This document shows positions 50,749-59,350 of a stretch of DNA of 64,000 nt, one piece after another. The stretch covers positions 1 to 64,000 of the forward strand of contig JBMNFF010000012.1 of NCBI GenBank assembly GCA_050949165.1. The letters run 5' to 3'. Both the position numbers and the translations under genes were made by a program. Source of the DNA: DAIOXA01 sp050949165. Its GTDB lineage: Bacteria > Bacillota > Proteinivoracia > UBA4975. The notes under the pieces were generated by a model. That model was not told where the DNA came from and did no database searches. It saw only the letters and a program-made list of their open reading frames with translations. Every line of letters starts with the position of its first letter. Positions within the stretch are counted from its first letter, which is position 1.

Positions 50749-51510
50749 ATGTTCGCTGAAGAGAGATGGCAGAGTATACTATCTGCCTTGGAAAAACACA
50801 AGACTGTCACCGTTCAGTTCCTCAGCCAGGAGCTGGGGGTGTCCCCGGTTACCGTCCGCAAGGATCTCAGCGAGTTAGAAGAGAAGGGCCTGCTCAAGCG
50901 CACCCATGGCGGCGCCATTCGCGTAGACCTGCTCTTTGAACCGGCCTATGAAGAAAAAGCCACAGCTAACCTGGCTCAAAAAGAACAGATCGCCCGGGAG
51001 GCGGTGGCGGAGATAAAACCCGGGGAAATAATCTTCCTGGACGCCGGCACCACCACCATGGCCATCGCCAGGGCGCTGCCGGCAGGTATGGAGATTACCG
51101 TGGCTACCAACGCCCTGAACATAGCCCAAGAGCTGATCAATAAGGGCCTGCGCACCATTATTATCGGCGGTGAGATTCGAAAGACCATGGCCGCGGTGGG
51201 TCCCGATACCGTCGCCACTTTGAGCAAGTATTACTTTAACCGGCTGTTCCTGGGTACCAACGGCTTCTCCCTCAAGGAGGGGCTGACCACCCCCTCCCCC
51301 GCTGAGGCCGAGGTCAAGGCGGCCATGCTGCGGCAGAGCCAATACAAGTACCTGGTCAGCGATTCCAGCAAGTACAGCCACATCTCCTTTGCCAAGTTCG
51401 GCGAGCTCCGGGATCTCAATGCCGTGATAACCGATCCGGGTATCCCCGAAGAGGCCAAGCAAGAAATTGAGGATCTGGGCCTGCGCCTGATCCTGACGCC
51501 AGGGGTGTAA
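50749..51510 (+). CDS. DeoR-family transcriptional repressor of the polyol operon
   Basis: A 253-residue DeoR/GlpR-type protein. N-terminal winged helix (RWQSILSALEKHKTVTVQFL, LGVSPVTVRKDLSELEEKGLLKRTHGGA) precedes the sugar-phosphate sensor domain (IIFLDAGTTTMAIARAL, TNALNIAQEL, YFNRLFLGTNGFS). It heads the PTS operon and very likely represses it until a phosphorylated intermediate binds. ATG 50749 fits the domain start; AAGGGG lies upstream. Longer in-frame starts cross the terminator and were rejected. Confidence 0.93.
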   Translation: MFAEERWQSILSALEKHKTVTVQFLSQELGVSPVTVRKDLSELEEKGLLKRTHGGAIRVDLLFEPAYEEKATANLAQKEQIAREAVAEIKPGEIIFLDAGTTTMAIARALPAGMEITVATNALNIAQELINKGLRTIIIGGEIRKTMAAVGPDTVATLSKYYFNRLFLGTNGFSLKEGLTTPSPAEAEVKAAMLRQSQYKYLVSDSSKYSHISFAKFGELRDLNAVITDPGIPEEAKQEIEDLGLRLILTPGV

Positions 51511-51512
51511 TT

Positions 51513-52452
51513 GTGGCTGCCATCTTGACCCTCACCCTCAACCCCGCTCTGGATGTGACATATCTGCTGGACGAACTCTGTCCCCACCAGGTCAACAAGG
51601 TTAGGGATAAGTGGGAAGATCCCGGCGGCAAGGGAATCAACGTGTCCAAGGTCTTGGCCGCCCTGGGCAAGGAGTCTCTGTGCTGGACCCTGCTGGGGGG
51701 CAGCATTGGCCGGCATATTCAGGAAATGCTGAGGCTCTACAGTCCTTTCCCGTCCGCAGTGTTCCGCATTGCTCGGCCCCACCCGGCAGAATATCAAGCT
51801 GCAGGTTGGCGGCCAACATATTGAGATCAACGAGCCAGGGCCCCAGATCAGCGCCGAGGAAATTGCCCGCTTCGAAGAGGAGTTCTTTCCCAATCTGGTC
51901 CAGGCCAAGGTCCTGGTTCTCTCGGGGAGTCTCCCCCAGGGTATTCCCCATGACTATTACGCCCGTCTGATAGAGAAGGGCACTCAGCTTGGCCTGCGGG
52001 TAATCCTCGATACCAGCGGCGAACCCCTGCGCCGGGGAGTTGCGGCGGGACCAATCCTGGTCAAGCCCAATCGCGCTGAATTGGAGGGCCTGCTCAATAC
52101 CAGGCTTACCGGGATAGAGGAGATCATCGCCGGCGCCAGGCAGGTGGTGGCCATGGGCGCTGAGAATGTCCTGGTCTCCCTGGGAGCCCAGGGGGCCGTC
52201 CTGGTCAACTCCCGGGGAGTTTGGGAAAGTCGCCCGCCCAAGGTGAGAATGATATCTCCCTTGGGGGCGGGAGATTCCATGGTCGCAAGCTGCGCTGCCT
52301 GTATGGCGGCGGCTGAATATACAGACTCCCGCATGCTCAAATTCGCTACTGCTGCCGGAACCGCCGCAGTTGAACAACCTGGTTCCCGGGAGCCTGAATG
52401 GAAGAGGATAGAAGAAATTATGGCGGAGGTGGTCATTAAGGAGTGGTCTTAG
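51513..52452 (+). pseudogene. PfkB-family sugar-phosphate kinase (1-phosphofructokinase type), split by a one-base frameshift
   Basis: Frame one (GTG 51513) has TLNPALDVTYLLDEL, DPGGKGINVSKVLAALGKES and LLGGSIGRHIQEML, then drops out near a C run at 51777-51780. The next frame resumes TRQNIKLQVGG and continues through LSGSLPQGIPHDYY and the ATP/anion-hole motif SPLGAGDSMVASCAA to 52452. Removing one C gives a full ~312-residue kinase of the 1-phosphofructokinase/tagatose-6-phosphate kinase group. Its central place in an otherwise intact operon suggests the break may be a sequence error. Confidence 0.85.
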
Positions 52453-52502
52453 TGGTTCGGGGCACTTATTTATATGTTTAGATTAGAAAAGGGGGATAAA
52501 CT

Positions 52503-53546
52503 GTGAGCAACCTTTCAACACCGGTCAATGTTAAGGAGAGGCTTCAGTCCTTTGGCGGTTCCTTGGCAGGCATGGTAATGCCCAATATCGGCGCATTTAT
52601 CGCCTGGGGTTTCATCACCGCCTTATTCATTCCCACCGGTTGGATTCCCAACGCAAATTTGGCCAGTCTGGTTGATCCCATGATCAAGTATCTCTTGCCC
52701 ATCCTCATCGGCTATACCGGCGGCAAGATGGTCCATGATGTCCGCGGCGGAGTCGTGGGCGCTACGGCAACGGCAGGGGTAATTGTCGGGGCCAGCGTTC
52801 CCATGTTTTTGGGCGCTATGATTATAGGCCCCCTGGCGGGCTGGCTGATGAAGAAGTTCGACGACGCTGTGGAAGGCAAAATCCCCACCGGCTTTGAGAT
52901 GCTGGTCAACAACTTTTCCGCTGGAATTCTCGGTTTGATCCTGGCCCTCCTGGCCTACCTGGGCATTGGCCCCGCCGTCGAGTTCCTGAACAATGCCCTT
53001 GAATCCGGGCTGGACGTCATCGTATCCGCCAAGCTTCTGCCCCTGGCCTCTATTGTCATCGAGCCTGCCAAGATCCTTTTCCTGAACAATGCCATCAACC
53101 ACGGCATCCTGGGCCCCATGGGCGCGCAGCAGGCGACCGAAATCGGCAAATCCATCTACTTTATGCTGGAAACCAACCCCGGTCCTGGCCTGGGCATCCT
53201 GGCAGCCTACTTTGTGTTCGGCAAAGGCGCATCTAAACTGTCGGCTCCCGGAGCAATGGTCATTCACTTCTTGGGCGGCATTCACGAGATCTACTTCCCA
53301 TACGTCCTGGCCAAGCCCAAGATGCTCCTGGCCGTCATCGCCGGCGGCGCTGCCGGTGTCCTGACCTTTGTAATCTTTGGCGCCGGCTTGGTGGCTACTC
53401 CTTCTCCTGGCAGTATCTTCGCCTACCTGGCCATGACTCCCCGGGGCGGCTTTGTCGGCGTCATCCTGGGCGTGCTCATAGCTGCCGTGGTCTCCTTCCT
53501 TATCGGCGGCCTGCTCCTCAAGACTGATAAAGCAGTGGAGGAGTAA
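52503..53546 (+). CDS. mtlA: PTS mannitol-type transporter subunit IIC
   Basis: A 347-residue IIC membrane domain of the mannitol family with ~8 TM segments. Characteristic stretches are GMVMPNIGAFIAWGFITALF, LIGYTGGKMVHDVRGG, PTGFEMLVNNFSAGI, the NNAINHGILGPMG loop, and HFLGGIHEIYFPY with the conserved Glu. It imports and phosphorylates a polyol, with the phosphate supplied by the separate IIB and IIA proteins immediately downstream. In most bacteria IIC and IIB are fused; here they are split by 2 bases. GGGGGAT precedes the GTG start. Confidence 0.92.
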   Translation: MSNLSTPVNVKERLQSFGGSLAGMVMPNIGAFIAWGFITALFIPTGWIPNANLASLVDPMIKYLLPILIGYTGGKMVHDVRGGVVGATATAGVIVGASVPMFLGAMIIGPLAGWLMKKFDDAVEGKIPTGFEMLVNNFSAGILGLILALLAYLGIGPAVEFLNNALESGLDVIVSAKLLPLASIVIEPAKILFLNNAINHGILGPMGAQQATEIGKSIYFMLETNPGPGLGILAAYFVFGKGASKLSAPGAMVIHFLGGIHEIYFPYVLAKPKMLLAVIAGGAAGVLTFVIFGAGLVATPSPGSIFAYLAMTPRGGFVGVILGVLIAAVVSFLIGGLLLKTDKAVEE

Positions 53547-53548
53547 GG

Positions 53549-53869
53549 ATGCCTAAGGTATCTGCAGCTCAAGTAAAAAAAGTCATTTTTGCCTGTGAGG
53601 CAGGCATGGGCTCCAGCACCATGGCCGTTTCCATATTTAAAAAGCTGGCCAGGGCCAAGGGGTTGGACCTGGAGGTCAAGCATACGCCGGTGAACGGAAT
53701 CCCCGCCGATGCCGACCTGGTCATCGTCCACGCGGGCCTGGCAGCCCGGGCCAGGAAGGTGCAACCCGATAAGGTCATCCTCAAACTGAACAATTTCCTC
53801 GATCAGGGGTTTTACAGCAAGGTGGTCGACGCCCTGGCCGCCGGCGAGGAAATAACCGATGAGCAGTGA
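53549..53869 (+). CDS. PTS mannitol-type IIB component
   Basis: A 106-residue IIB domain with the phospho-accepting Cys in IFACEAGMGSSTMAVS (residue ~15). Free-standing instead of fused to IIC. ATG two bases after the IIC stop, with AGTGGAGGA upstream inside the IIC gene. Overlaps IIA by 11 bases, so the three PTS genes are tightly coupled. Confidence 0.9.
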   Translation: MPKVSAAQVKKVIFACEAGMGSSTMAVSIFKKLARAKGLDLEVKHTPVNGIPADADLVIVHAGLAARARKVQPDKVILKLNNFLDQGFYSKVVDALAAGEEITDEQ

Positions 53870-54314
53870 CCTCCGGCACTTGCTCTCCCCCGCCGCGGTG
53901 CGCTTAAATGTCGCCGTAAAGGATAAATGGGAAGCCATAAAGACAGCGGGAGAACTGCTGGTTCAGGCCAACTGCGTGGAGCAGAACTATATTGAGGAAA
54001 TGCTCCAAAGGGAAAAGCTAATCACCTCATACATTGGCAGCGGGGTGGCTATACCCCACGGCACCGAGGGCAGTCGGGACATGGTCATTAAAACCGGCCT
54101 CTCCTATATTCAGGTGCCCCAGGGGGTAGATTTTGATGGCGAAACCGCTCGCATCATCATCGGCATTGCCGCCAGGGATGATAACCACCTGCAGATCTTG
54201 TCCAACCTGGCCGAGATCCTAATGGAGGCCAGTACCGTCCAGGAACTGATTGCCGCCAATAGCTATGAGGAGGTTTGCCGGCTGCTGACCTTGCCCGCCG
54301 CATCGATAGACTAG
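53859..54314 (+). CDS. mtlF: PTS mannitol/fructose-type IIA component
   Basis: A 151-residue IIA domain of the fructose/mannitol family. The phospho-His lies in GSGVAIPHGTEGSR near residue 68. It transfers phosphate from HPr to the IIB Cys. Full length for MtlF. ATG overlaps the end of IIB. Confidence 0.93.
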   Translation: MSSDLRHLLSPAAVRLNVAVKDKWEAIKTAGELLVQANCVEQNYIEEMLQREKLITSYIGSGVAIPHGTEGSRDMVIKTGLSYIQVPQGVDFDGETARIIIGIAARDDNHLQILSNLAEILMEASTVQELIAANSYEEVCRLLTLPAASID

Positions 54315-54333
54315 ATTTCGGGAGGAGTAATTT

Positions 54334-55371
54334 ATGAAAGCTGCTGTTTTTCTCGGTCCAGAGCAAATGGAAATCCGCGACGTCCCCAGACCCCAGGCAG
54401 CCCCAGATTCCTTGGTCATCAAGGTGGAGGCCTGCGCGGTCTGCGGCAGTGACGCCCGCATCTATGGCTCAGGAAACTTTAGGATTACCCCACCTCAGAT
54501 TATTGGCCACGAGGTGGCAGGGACCATTGCCGAAGTAGGCAGTGAGCTGAAGGGATTTTCAGTGGGCCAACGGGTTGCCATTGCCCCTGCCATTCCCTGC
54601 GGAGAGTGCTTCTTCTGCGAGCGGGGGGAACAGACCGCCTGCGAAAACTCCGTTTCCCTGGGCTACCACTATGCCGGCGGCTTTGCCGAATATATGGAAG
54701 TGCCTTGGCGGGCCATCAAGGTAGGTTGCGTCAACACCGTTCCTGAGCACATTCCCTTCGAGGAGGCAGTTTTGGCGGAACCCCTGTCCTGTGCCATCAA
54801 TGCCCAGGAAATTGCCGAGGTCGGCCTGGGGGAAACAGTAGCGATCTTTGGGGGCGGGCCCATCGGCTTCATGCATATTGAGCTGGCCCGCTCCCGGGGG
54901 GCGACCAAAATCATCCTCATCGAGCCCAACCCCTCCCGGCGGGAAATGGCTACGCCCTTTAAGCCAGACCTTGTCTTGGATCCCAATAATGACGACGTGG
55001 TCAAGTCCGTCCTGGAGGCTACTCAGGGCCGAGGCGCCGATGTGGTCATCACAGCCTGCCCCGCCGGCTCTGCCCAGGAGACGGCCTTGGAAATTGTCCG
55101 CCGCCGGGGCCGGGTCAGCTTTTTCGGGGGTCTGCCCAAGGGCAATTCGGTGATCAAATTTGACAGCAACCTGGTCCATTACCGCGAATTCTATGTGCTG
55201 GGGGCAAACGGTTCCAGCCCCCGCCAGAACCGCCTGGCCATTGACCTCATCGCCAGCGGCAAATTTGACGTCAAGAAACTCATCACCCATACCTTCCCCC
55301 TGGAAAAGACAGTGGAGGCCATCGAGACAGTGCGTCGGGGCGAAGGGTTAAAGGTAATAATCAAGCCTTAG
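54334..55371 (+). CDS. zinc-dependent polyol(-phosphate) dehydrogenase, MDR family
   Basis: A 345-residue medium-chain dehydrogenase. Catalytic zinc ligands are in ACAVCGSDARI and IGHEVAG. The structural zinc loop is CGECFFCERGEQTAC. The Rossmann motif is VAIFGGGPIGFMHI. It resembles sorbitol and galactitol/arabitol-phosphate dehydrogenases. As the last gene of the PTS operon it should oxidise the incoming polyol phosphate to a ketose phosphate, in place of the usual MtlD (a different family), which is absent. Exact substrate undetermined. ATG after GGGAGGAG. Confidence 0.88.
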   Translation: MKAAVFLGPEQMEIRDVPRPQAAPDSLVIKVEACAVCGSDARIYGSGNFRITPPQIIGHEVAGTIAEVGSELKGFSVGQRVAIAPAIPCGECFFCERGEQTACENSVSLGYHYAGGFAEYMEVPWRAIKVGCVNTVPEHIPFEEAVLAEPLSCAINAQEIAEVGLGETVAIFGGGPIGFMHIELARSRGATKIILIEPNPSRREMATPFKPDLVLDPNNDDVVKSVLEATQGRGADVVITACPAGSAQETALEIVRRRGRVSFFGGLPKGNSVIKFDSNLVHYREFYVLGANGSSPRQNRLAIDLIASGKFDVKKLITHTFPLEKTVEAIETVRRGEGLKVIIKP

Positions 55372-55381
55372 GGGCAGAACG

Positions 55382-55414
55382 GGGGCAGTTCCCGCTGGGG
55401 AACTGCCCCTTCTT
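55382..55414 (+). terminator. intrinsic terminator of the polyol operon
   Basis: A perfect 12-bp stem GGGGCAGTTCCC with GGGAACTGCCCC, then TTCTTG. Confidence 0.85.
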
Positions 55415-55530
55415 GTTCATTCACTCCGGCAGCATATGCTCGGAGGCCGTAGTATCTTTTTCACTCTCCGGGAGGTATAATTATAACTGCGTTTGAATCC
55501 GACTATGTATAACGAGAGGGGTGCCCAGAG

Positions 55531-55986
55531 GTGTCGGTTATAAAAGAGTTTAAGGAATTTGCCATGAAGGGCAATGTGGTCGACCTGGCCACTGGCGTAA
55601 TTATTGGCGCCGCCTTTGGCAAGATCGTGACCTCCCTGGTCAATGATATCGTTACGCCGGTGTTGAGTTTGGCCATTGGAAAAATCGACTTTACCAATCT
55701 GTTCATCAGTTTGGACGGCAATCAGTATGCCACTCTTGAGGAAGCAAAAACTGCAGGGGCCGCAACCCTCAATTATGGCACTTTCCTGACCAATGTCCTG
55801 GATTTTCTAATCATCGCCTTCGTCATATTTATTGTAATAAGGCAGATTAACCGGCTAAAGAAGAAGCCTGCTCCGGCGCCGGTTACCACCAAGGACTGTC
55901 CCTACTGCCAGAGCACCATTAATATTAAGGCCGTTAAATGCCCCAACTGTACCGCTGATCTTGAAAAAAATACTGTCGGTCAATGA
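55531..55986 (+). CDS. mscL: large-conductance mechanosensitive channel with C-terminal zinc ribbon
   Basis: A 151-residue MscL that opens under hypoosmotic stress. TM1 has KEFAMKGNVVDLATGVIIGA; TM2 is FLTNVLDFLIIAFVIFIVIR; followed by INRLKKKPAPAPV. The tail carries CPYCQSTINIKAVKCPNC (~129-146), a zinc ribbon in place of the usual helical bundle end. GTG start. The 3' end lies before a hairpin and the next gene. Confidence 0.95.
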   Translation: MSVIKEFKEFAMKGNVVDLATGVIIGAAFGKIVTSLVNDIVTPVLSLAIGKIDFTNLFISLDGNQYATLEEAKTAGAATLNYGTFLTNVLDFLIIAFVIFIVIRQINRLKKKPAPAPVTTKDCPYCQSTINIKAVKCPNCTADLEKNTVGQ

Positions 55987-55993
55987 GGTCGAA

Positions 55994-56013
55994 GGGGCGG
56001 CTCTTGCCGCCCC
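55994..56013. repeat. hairpin, copy 1 of an identical 18-mer
   Basis: GGGCGGCTCTTGCCGCCC folds as an 8-bp stem (with flanking G and C) with loop TCTT, directly after mscL. The same 18-mer recurs at 57268. No T-run follows. Confidence 0.7.
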
Positions 56014-56029
56014 AGCCCAGGAGGTAAGC

Positions 56030-56431
56030 ATGCGCAGCCTGAAGTATATTTATCTGACCTTGGGCCTGGTGGCGTTGGTCCTGGGTGCTGTCGGCGTCGC
56101 TTTGCCGATACTGCCTACCACGCCCTTTTTGCTCCTGGCCCTGTTTTTCTTTTCCCGGGGTTCAGAGCGGTGGAATAATTGGTTCCGCTCCACAAAGCTG
56201 TATAAAAAACACCTGGAAAGCTTCGTTAGGAACAGAGCTATGCCCCTATCCAAGAAGATTGTCATCCTGCTCTTTGCTGACGCCATGTTGGCGCTCCCCT
56301 TTGTCTACATCAAGCTCCTGCACGTGAGGATTCTGATCATCCTGGTTGTCGTCGCCAAATACTACTATTTCATCTTCAAGGTCAAGTCCTTGCCCCGGCA
56401 GCAAGCAGAAAAAGCAGGTGAGCTCACATGA
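56030..56431 (+). CDS. YbaN/DUF454 family membrane protein
   Basis: A 133-residue protein of the DUF454 family, with two to three TM segments and the conserved LGAVGVALPILPTTPFLLLALFFFSRGS. Function unknown. ATG 56030 chosen because CAGGAGG lies just upstream; an in-frame extension reaching back to 55961 would overlap mscL. The stop (ATGA overlap) meets the next gene. Confidence 0.9.
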   Translation: MRSLKYIYLTLGLVALVLGAVGVALPILPTTPFLLLALFFFSRGSERWNNWFRSTKLYKKHLESFVRNRAMPLSKKIVILLFADAMLALPFVYIKLLHVRILIILVVVAKYYYFIFKVKSLPRQQAEKAGELT

Positions 56432-56443
56432 GCCGGCCTCACC

Positions 56444-57262
56444 TTGTTTCAGTGTCCGGTGTGCAGAAACGCTCTATCCAAGGCAGATAATCATTACCGC
56501 TGCTCCCAGGGCCATACCTATGACATTGCCCGCCAGGGCCATGTCAACCTCCTCCTGCCCCGGCATATCGGCCGGGGCAAGCCCGGGGACAGCAAGGAGA
56601 TGCTCCAGAGCCGCCGGGAAATCCTGAACGCCGGCTACTACCTGGAGTTCTCCGACCAGCTCAATGGGGCGGCGCTGCGCCACCTCCCCGACTGCGCTGC
56701 CTGTGCCATCCTGGACGCCGGTTGCGGCGAGGGCTATTACACTTCCCGGCTGCGCCAGGCGCTGATTGCAGCGGGAAGGGACCCTGAGGTCTACGGGGTG
56801 GATGTGGCCAAGCGGGCGGTCCAGTATGCTGCTGCCCGGGACAAGGCCATTCGCTTCGCCGTGGCCAGCACATATCACTTGCCCATTCAGGACAAGAGCA
56901 TGGATCTGGTCCTCTGCATCTTTGCCCCCCGGGATGAGGGAGAGTTTGCCCGGGTCCTCAAGCCCCAGGGCAAGCTGGCGGTGGCCGCCCCGGGCCCCCG
57001 GCATCTGTTCAGCCTGAGGTCGCTGATCTACCAGGACCCGGAAGAAATCGGGCAGCGGGGCGATGTGGGCGGGGGCTTTCGCCTCCTGGACCAGGTCGAC
57101 GTCTGTTACACCGTTGAACTGGAGGACAAGCGGGCCATCCTCAACCTCCTGACCATGACCCCATACAGCAAACACATCGATGAGGCGGCCATGGGCAAGC
57201 TCAGGGACTTGCCCCGGCTGGAGGCGGAAATCGACATCAGGCTCAAGTTCTACGGATTATAG
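56444..57262 (+). CDS. rlmA: 23S rRNA (guanine-N1) methyltransferase RlmA-type
   Basis: A 272-residue enzyme. An N-terminal zinc finger (CPVCRNAL, YRCSQGHTYDIAR) and HVNLLLPR precede a class I methyltransferase domain with ILDAGCGEGYYTSRL and YGVDVAKRAVQYAA. RlmA methylates G745/G748 of 23S rRNA. The TTG at 56444 is the only in-frame start. An ATG at 56428, overlapping the upstream stop, would give MSRPHL directly ahead of FQCPVC if one base were removed, so a one-base error near 56446 is possible. Confidence 0.92.
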   Translation: MFQCPVCRNALSKADNHYRCSQGHTYDIARQGHVNLLLPRHIGRGKPGDSKEMLQSRREILNAGYYLEFSDQLNGAALRHLPDCAACAILDAGCGEGYYTSRLRQALIAAGRDPEVYGVDVAKRAVQYAAARDKAIRFAVASTYHLPIQDKSMDLVLCIFAPRDEGEFARVLKPQGKLAVAAPGPRHLFSLRSLIYQDPEEIGQRGDVGGGFRLLDQVDVCYTVELEDKRAILNLLTMTPYSKHIDEAAMGKLRDLPRLEAEIDIRLKFYGL

Positions 57263-57267
57263 ATCCA

Positions 57268-57285
57268 GGGCGGCTCTTGCCGCCC
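57268..57285. repeat. hairpin, copy 2 of an identical 18-mer
   Basis: GGGCGGCTCTTGCCGCCC, identical to 55995-56012, just after rlmA. Confidence 0.7.
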
Positions 57286-57418
57286 TGCTCTCATATAAGG
57301 GCATAAATAAACGGGAAGCCTTGGGGCAACCCGTCTTTATATACAGGGCAGATTAGATAGAAGCATCAATAATCCTCCCGAAATCCTTTAACATTTTGGT
57401 TACACCGCCGGCACAGAG

Positions 57419-57458
57419 TTGACAAGGAAAAACACATATTGTATATATTAAATATACA
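57419..57458 (+). promoter_or_regulatory. GntR operon promoter and palindromic operator
   Basis: TTGACA (57419) - 17 bases - TATATA (57442). The palindrome TGTATAT-N5-ATATACA (57440-57458) covers the -10, as in YtrA-type GntR autorepression. Confidence 0.78.
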
Positions 57459-57480
57459 CAATATAGAGGGTGGTGTTGCC

Positions 57481-57855
57481 TTGAATATCATCATCAGCAA
57501 TTCCAGCGGGCAGCCCATTTACCAACAGATTGTCACCCAGATCAAGAACTTGATTATCTCCGGGGTGCTGAAGGAGGGGGAAGCTCTGCCTTCCATGCGC
57601 CTGTTGGCCAAGGAACTGCGCATAAGCGTGATTACCACAAAGCGGGCTTATGATGAACTGGAGCGGGAGGGATTCATAGTTTCCTTCACCGGCAAAGGCA
57701 GCTTCGTGGCTGCCGAAAACCTGGACCTGATCTGGGAGCAGCATTACCGGGAAATTGAGGCGCACATGCAGGCCATTGCCGATAAGGCTGCCGCCTGTGG
57801 TCTGGAACTGGAAGATCTGCTTGAAATGCTGACTCTAATCGTCAAGGGGGAATGA
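57481..57855 (+). CDS. GntR-family (YtrA-type) transcriptional regulator
   Basis: A 124-residue repressor: N-terminal winged helix (PIYQQIVTQIKNLIISGVLKEGEALPSMRLLAKELRI, then ITTKRAYDELEREGFI) and a short helical tail typical of the YtrA subfamily, which controls linked ABC transporters. TTG start after AGAGGGTGG. The ABC genes follow in the same operon with overlapping ends. Confidence 0.9.
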   Translation: MNIIISNSSGQPIYQQIVTQIKNLIISGVLKEGEALPSMRLLAKELRISVITTKRAYDELEREGFIVSFTGKGSFVAAENLDLIWEQHYREIEAHMQAIADKAAACGLELEDLLEMLTLIVKGE

Positions 57856-57857
57856 GA

Positions 57858-58706
57858 ATGGAAGCCTTAACACTGACCAATGTCACCAAGCGCTATCCGG
57901 GGTTCACCCTGGATAATATTAGTCTCAGCTTGCCCCGGGGCTGCATCATGGGCTTTATCGGGGAGAACGGGGCAGGGAAGAGCACCACCATCAAGCTGGT
58001 GCTGGATCTCATCCGCCGGGACAGCGGGGCCATCACTGTCCTGGGCCAGGATAACCTTCGGGGATTGAGCAAAGTTAAAGAACATGTCGGTGTGGTCCTG
58101 GATGAGAGCTGCTTCCCGGATAACCTCAACGCCGTCAATATCAACCTGATCCTCAGGAATATCTATAGAACCTGGGACGAGGATAAGTATTGGTCTCTGC
58201 TGAACCAGTTCTCCCTGCCCAGGAACAAGGCGGTGAAAGACTTTTCCCGGGGAATGAAGAAGAAGCTCTCCATCGCCGCTGCTCTGGCTCACGACACCCG
58301 CCTGCTCATTCTGGATGAGGCCACCAGCGGCCTGGATCCCGTAGTCCGCGACGAAATTCAGGATGTGTTTATGGATTTCATCCAGGACGAGGGCAACGCC
58401 ATTTTCATGTCCACCCACATCGTCAGCGACCTGGAAAGGGTCTCGGATTACATCACCTTGATCCACCAGGGGAAAATCGTCTTCAGCAAGGGCAAGGATG
58501 AACTCCTGGAGGAATACGGCATCCTCAGGTGCAGTCCGGAAGATTTGCGAGCTATAAATCCCAAGGCCATCATGGGGAGACGCCACAATTCCTTCGGGGT
58601 GGAGGCTTTGGTTCTTAAAAGTCAGGTTCCCGCGGGGATGACGGTGGATCGAGCCGGGATTGAAGAGATAATGCTCTATTATATCAAGGGGGAACGAGCT
58701 GTATGA
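57858..58706 (+). CDS. ABC transporter ATP-binding protein
   Basis: A 282-residue ATPase: Walker A GENGAGKSTTIK, signature SRGMKKKLSIAAAL, Walker B LLILDEATSGLDPV, H-loop STHIVSDLERVSD. It partners the ABC-2 permease that follows with a 4-base overlap. YtrA-linked exporters often respond to cell-wall antibiotics; this is inference here. ATG 57858 preferred (AAGGGGG 7 bases upstream) over the ATGA-overlapping ATG 57852. Confidence 0.92.
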   Translation: MEALTLTNVTKRYPGFTLDNISLSLPRGCIMGFIGENGAGKSTTIKLVLDLIRRDSGAITVLGQDNLRGLSKVKEHVGVVLDESCFPDNLNAVNINLILRNIYRTWDEDKYWSLLNQFSLPRNKAVKDFSRGMKKKLSIAAALAHDTRLLILDEATSGLDPVVRDEIQDVFMDFIQDEGNAIFMSTHIVSDLERVSDYITLIHQGKIVFSKGKDELLEEYGILRCSPEDLRAINPKAIMGRRHNSFGVEALVLKSQVPAGMTVDRAGIEEIMLYYIKGERAV

Positions 58707-59314
58707 AGGGGTTAATTCTCAAGGATTTGCTCAATCTCAAGGCCCAGTACAAGGTCTTTGTGGTGATGATTCTTTTCTTCGTTGTCTTTGCCCTCATGGG
58801 AGATAGCCACGATACCTTGGGTGTAATCCTGACCATGATTACCATCATGCTGCCCATCACCGCCTTGGCCTATGACGAGCGCTCCCAGTGGGACAAATAT
58901 GCATTGACCATGCCTGTGTCCAGGCGGGACCTGGTTCTCAGTAAGTACCTCCTGGGCCTGCTACTGGCGGGGGCATCTCTGATTGTGAACATTGCATTTC
59001 AAATCCTGTCCGGACCGGGGCTGACTGGTACAGCCGTCTCGTCCTGTTTGGGGGGGGGCTGCGGCGCCATCTTTGCCTTGTCTCTGATCCTGCCCGTTAT
59101 GTTTAAATTCGGGGTGGAGAAGGGCAGGTTGGTGCTGATGTTGGCCATGTTTTTTCCCTTGGGTATTATGTTTCTCGGCAGGGGGAAGAACCTGCCCATG
59201 CCCGGTCCCGAGGTCATGCACATCTTACCCTATGCGGCAGGGGCAGCCCTGGTGCTGATCTTCCTCTTCTCCCTCGTAATCTCCCTGAGGATATATAGGT
59301 TCAAAGAACTGTAG
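58703..59314 (+). CDS. ABC-2 type permease
   Basis: A 203-residue membrane protein with about six TM segments and the ABC-2 signature MKGLILKDLLNLKAQYK... and TALAYDERSQWDKYALTMPVSRRDLV. Found beside GntR-regulated ATPases. Substrate unknown. Start overlaps the ATPase stop. Confidence 0.88.
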   Translation: MKGLILKDLLNLKAQYKVFVVMILFFVVFALMGDSHDTLGVILTMITIMLPITALAYDERSQWDKYALTMPVSRRDLVLSKYLLGLLLAGASLIVNIAFQILSGPGLTGTAVSSCLGGGCGAIFALSLILPVMFKFGVEKGRLVLMLAMFFPLGIMFLGRGKNLPMPGPEVMHILPYAAGAALVLIFLFSLVISLRIYRFKEL

Positions 59315-59319
59315 ATACG

Positions 59320-59345
59320 ACAGCCCCGGGCAGTCCCGGGGCTGT
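59320..59345. terminator. hairpin between convergent genes
   Basis: ACAGCCCCGGG-CAGT-CCCGGGGCTGT, 11-bp perfect stem. Confidence 0.65.
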
Positions 59346-59350
59346 TATGG

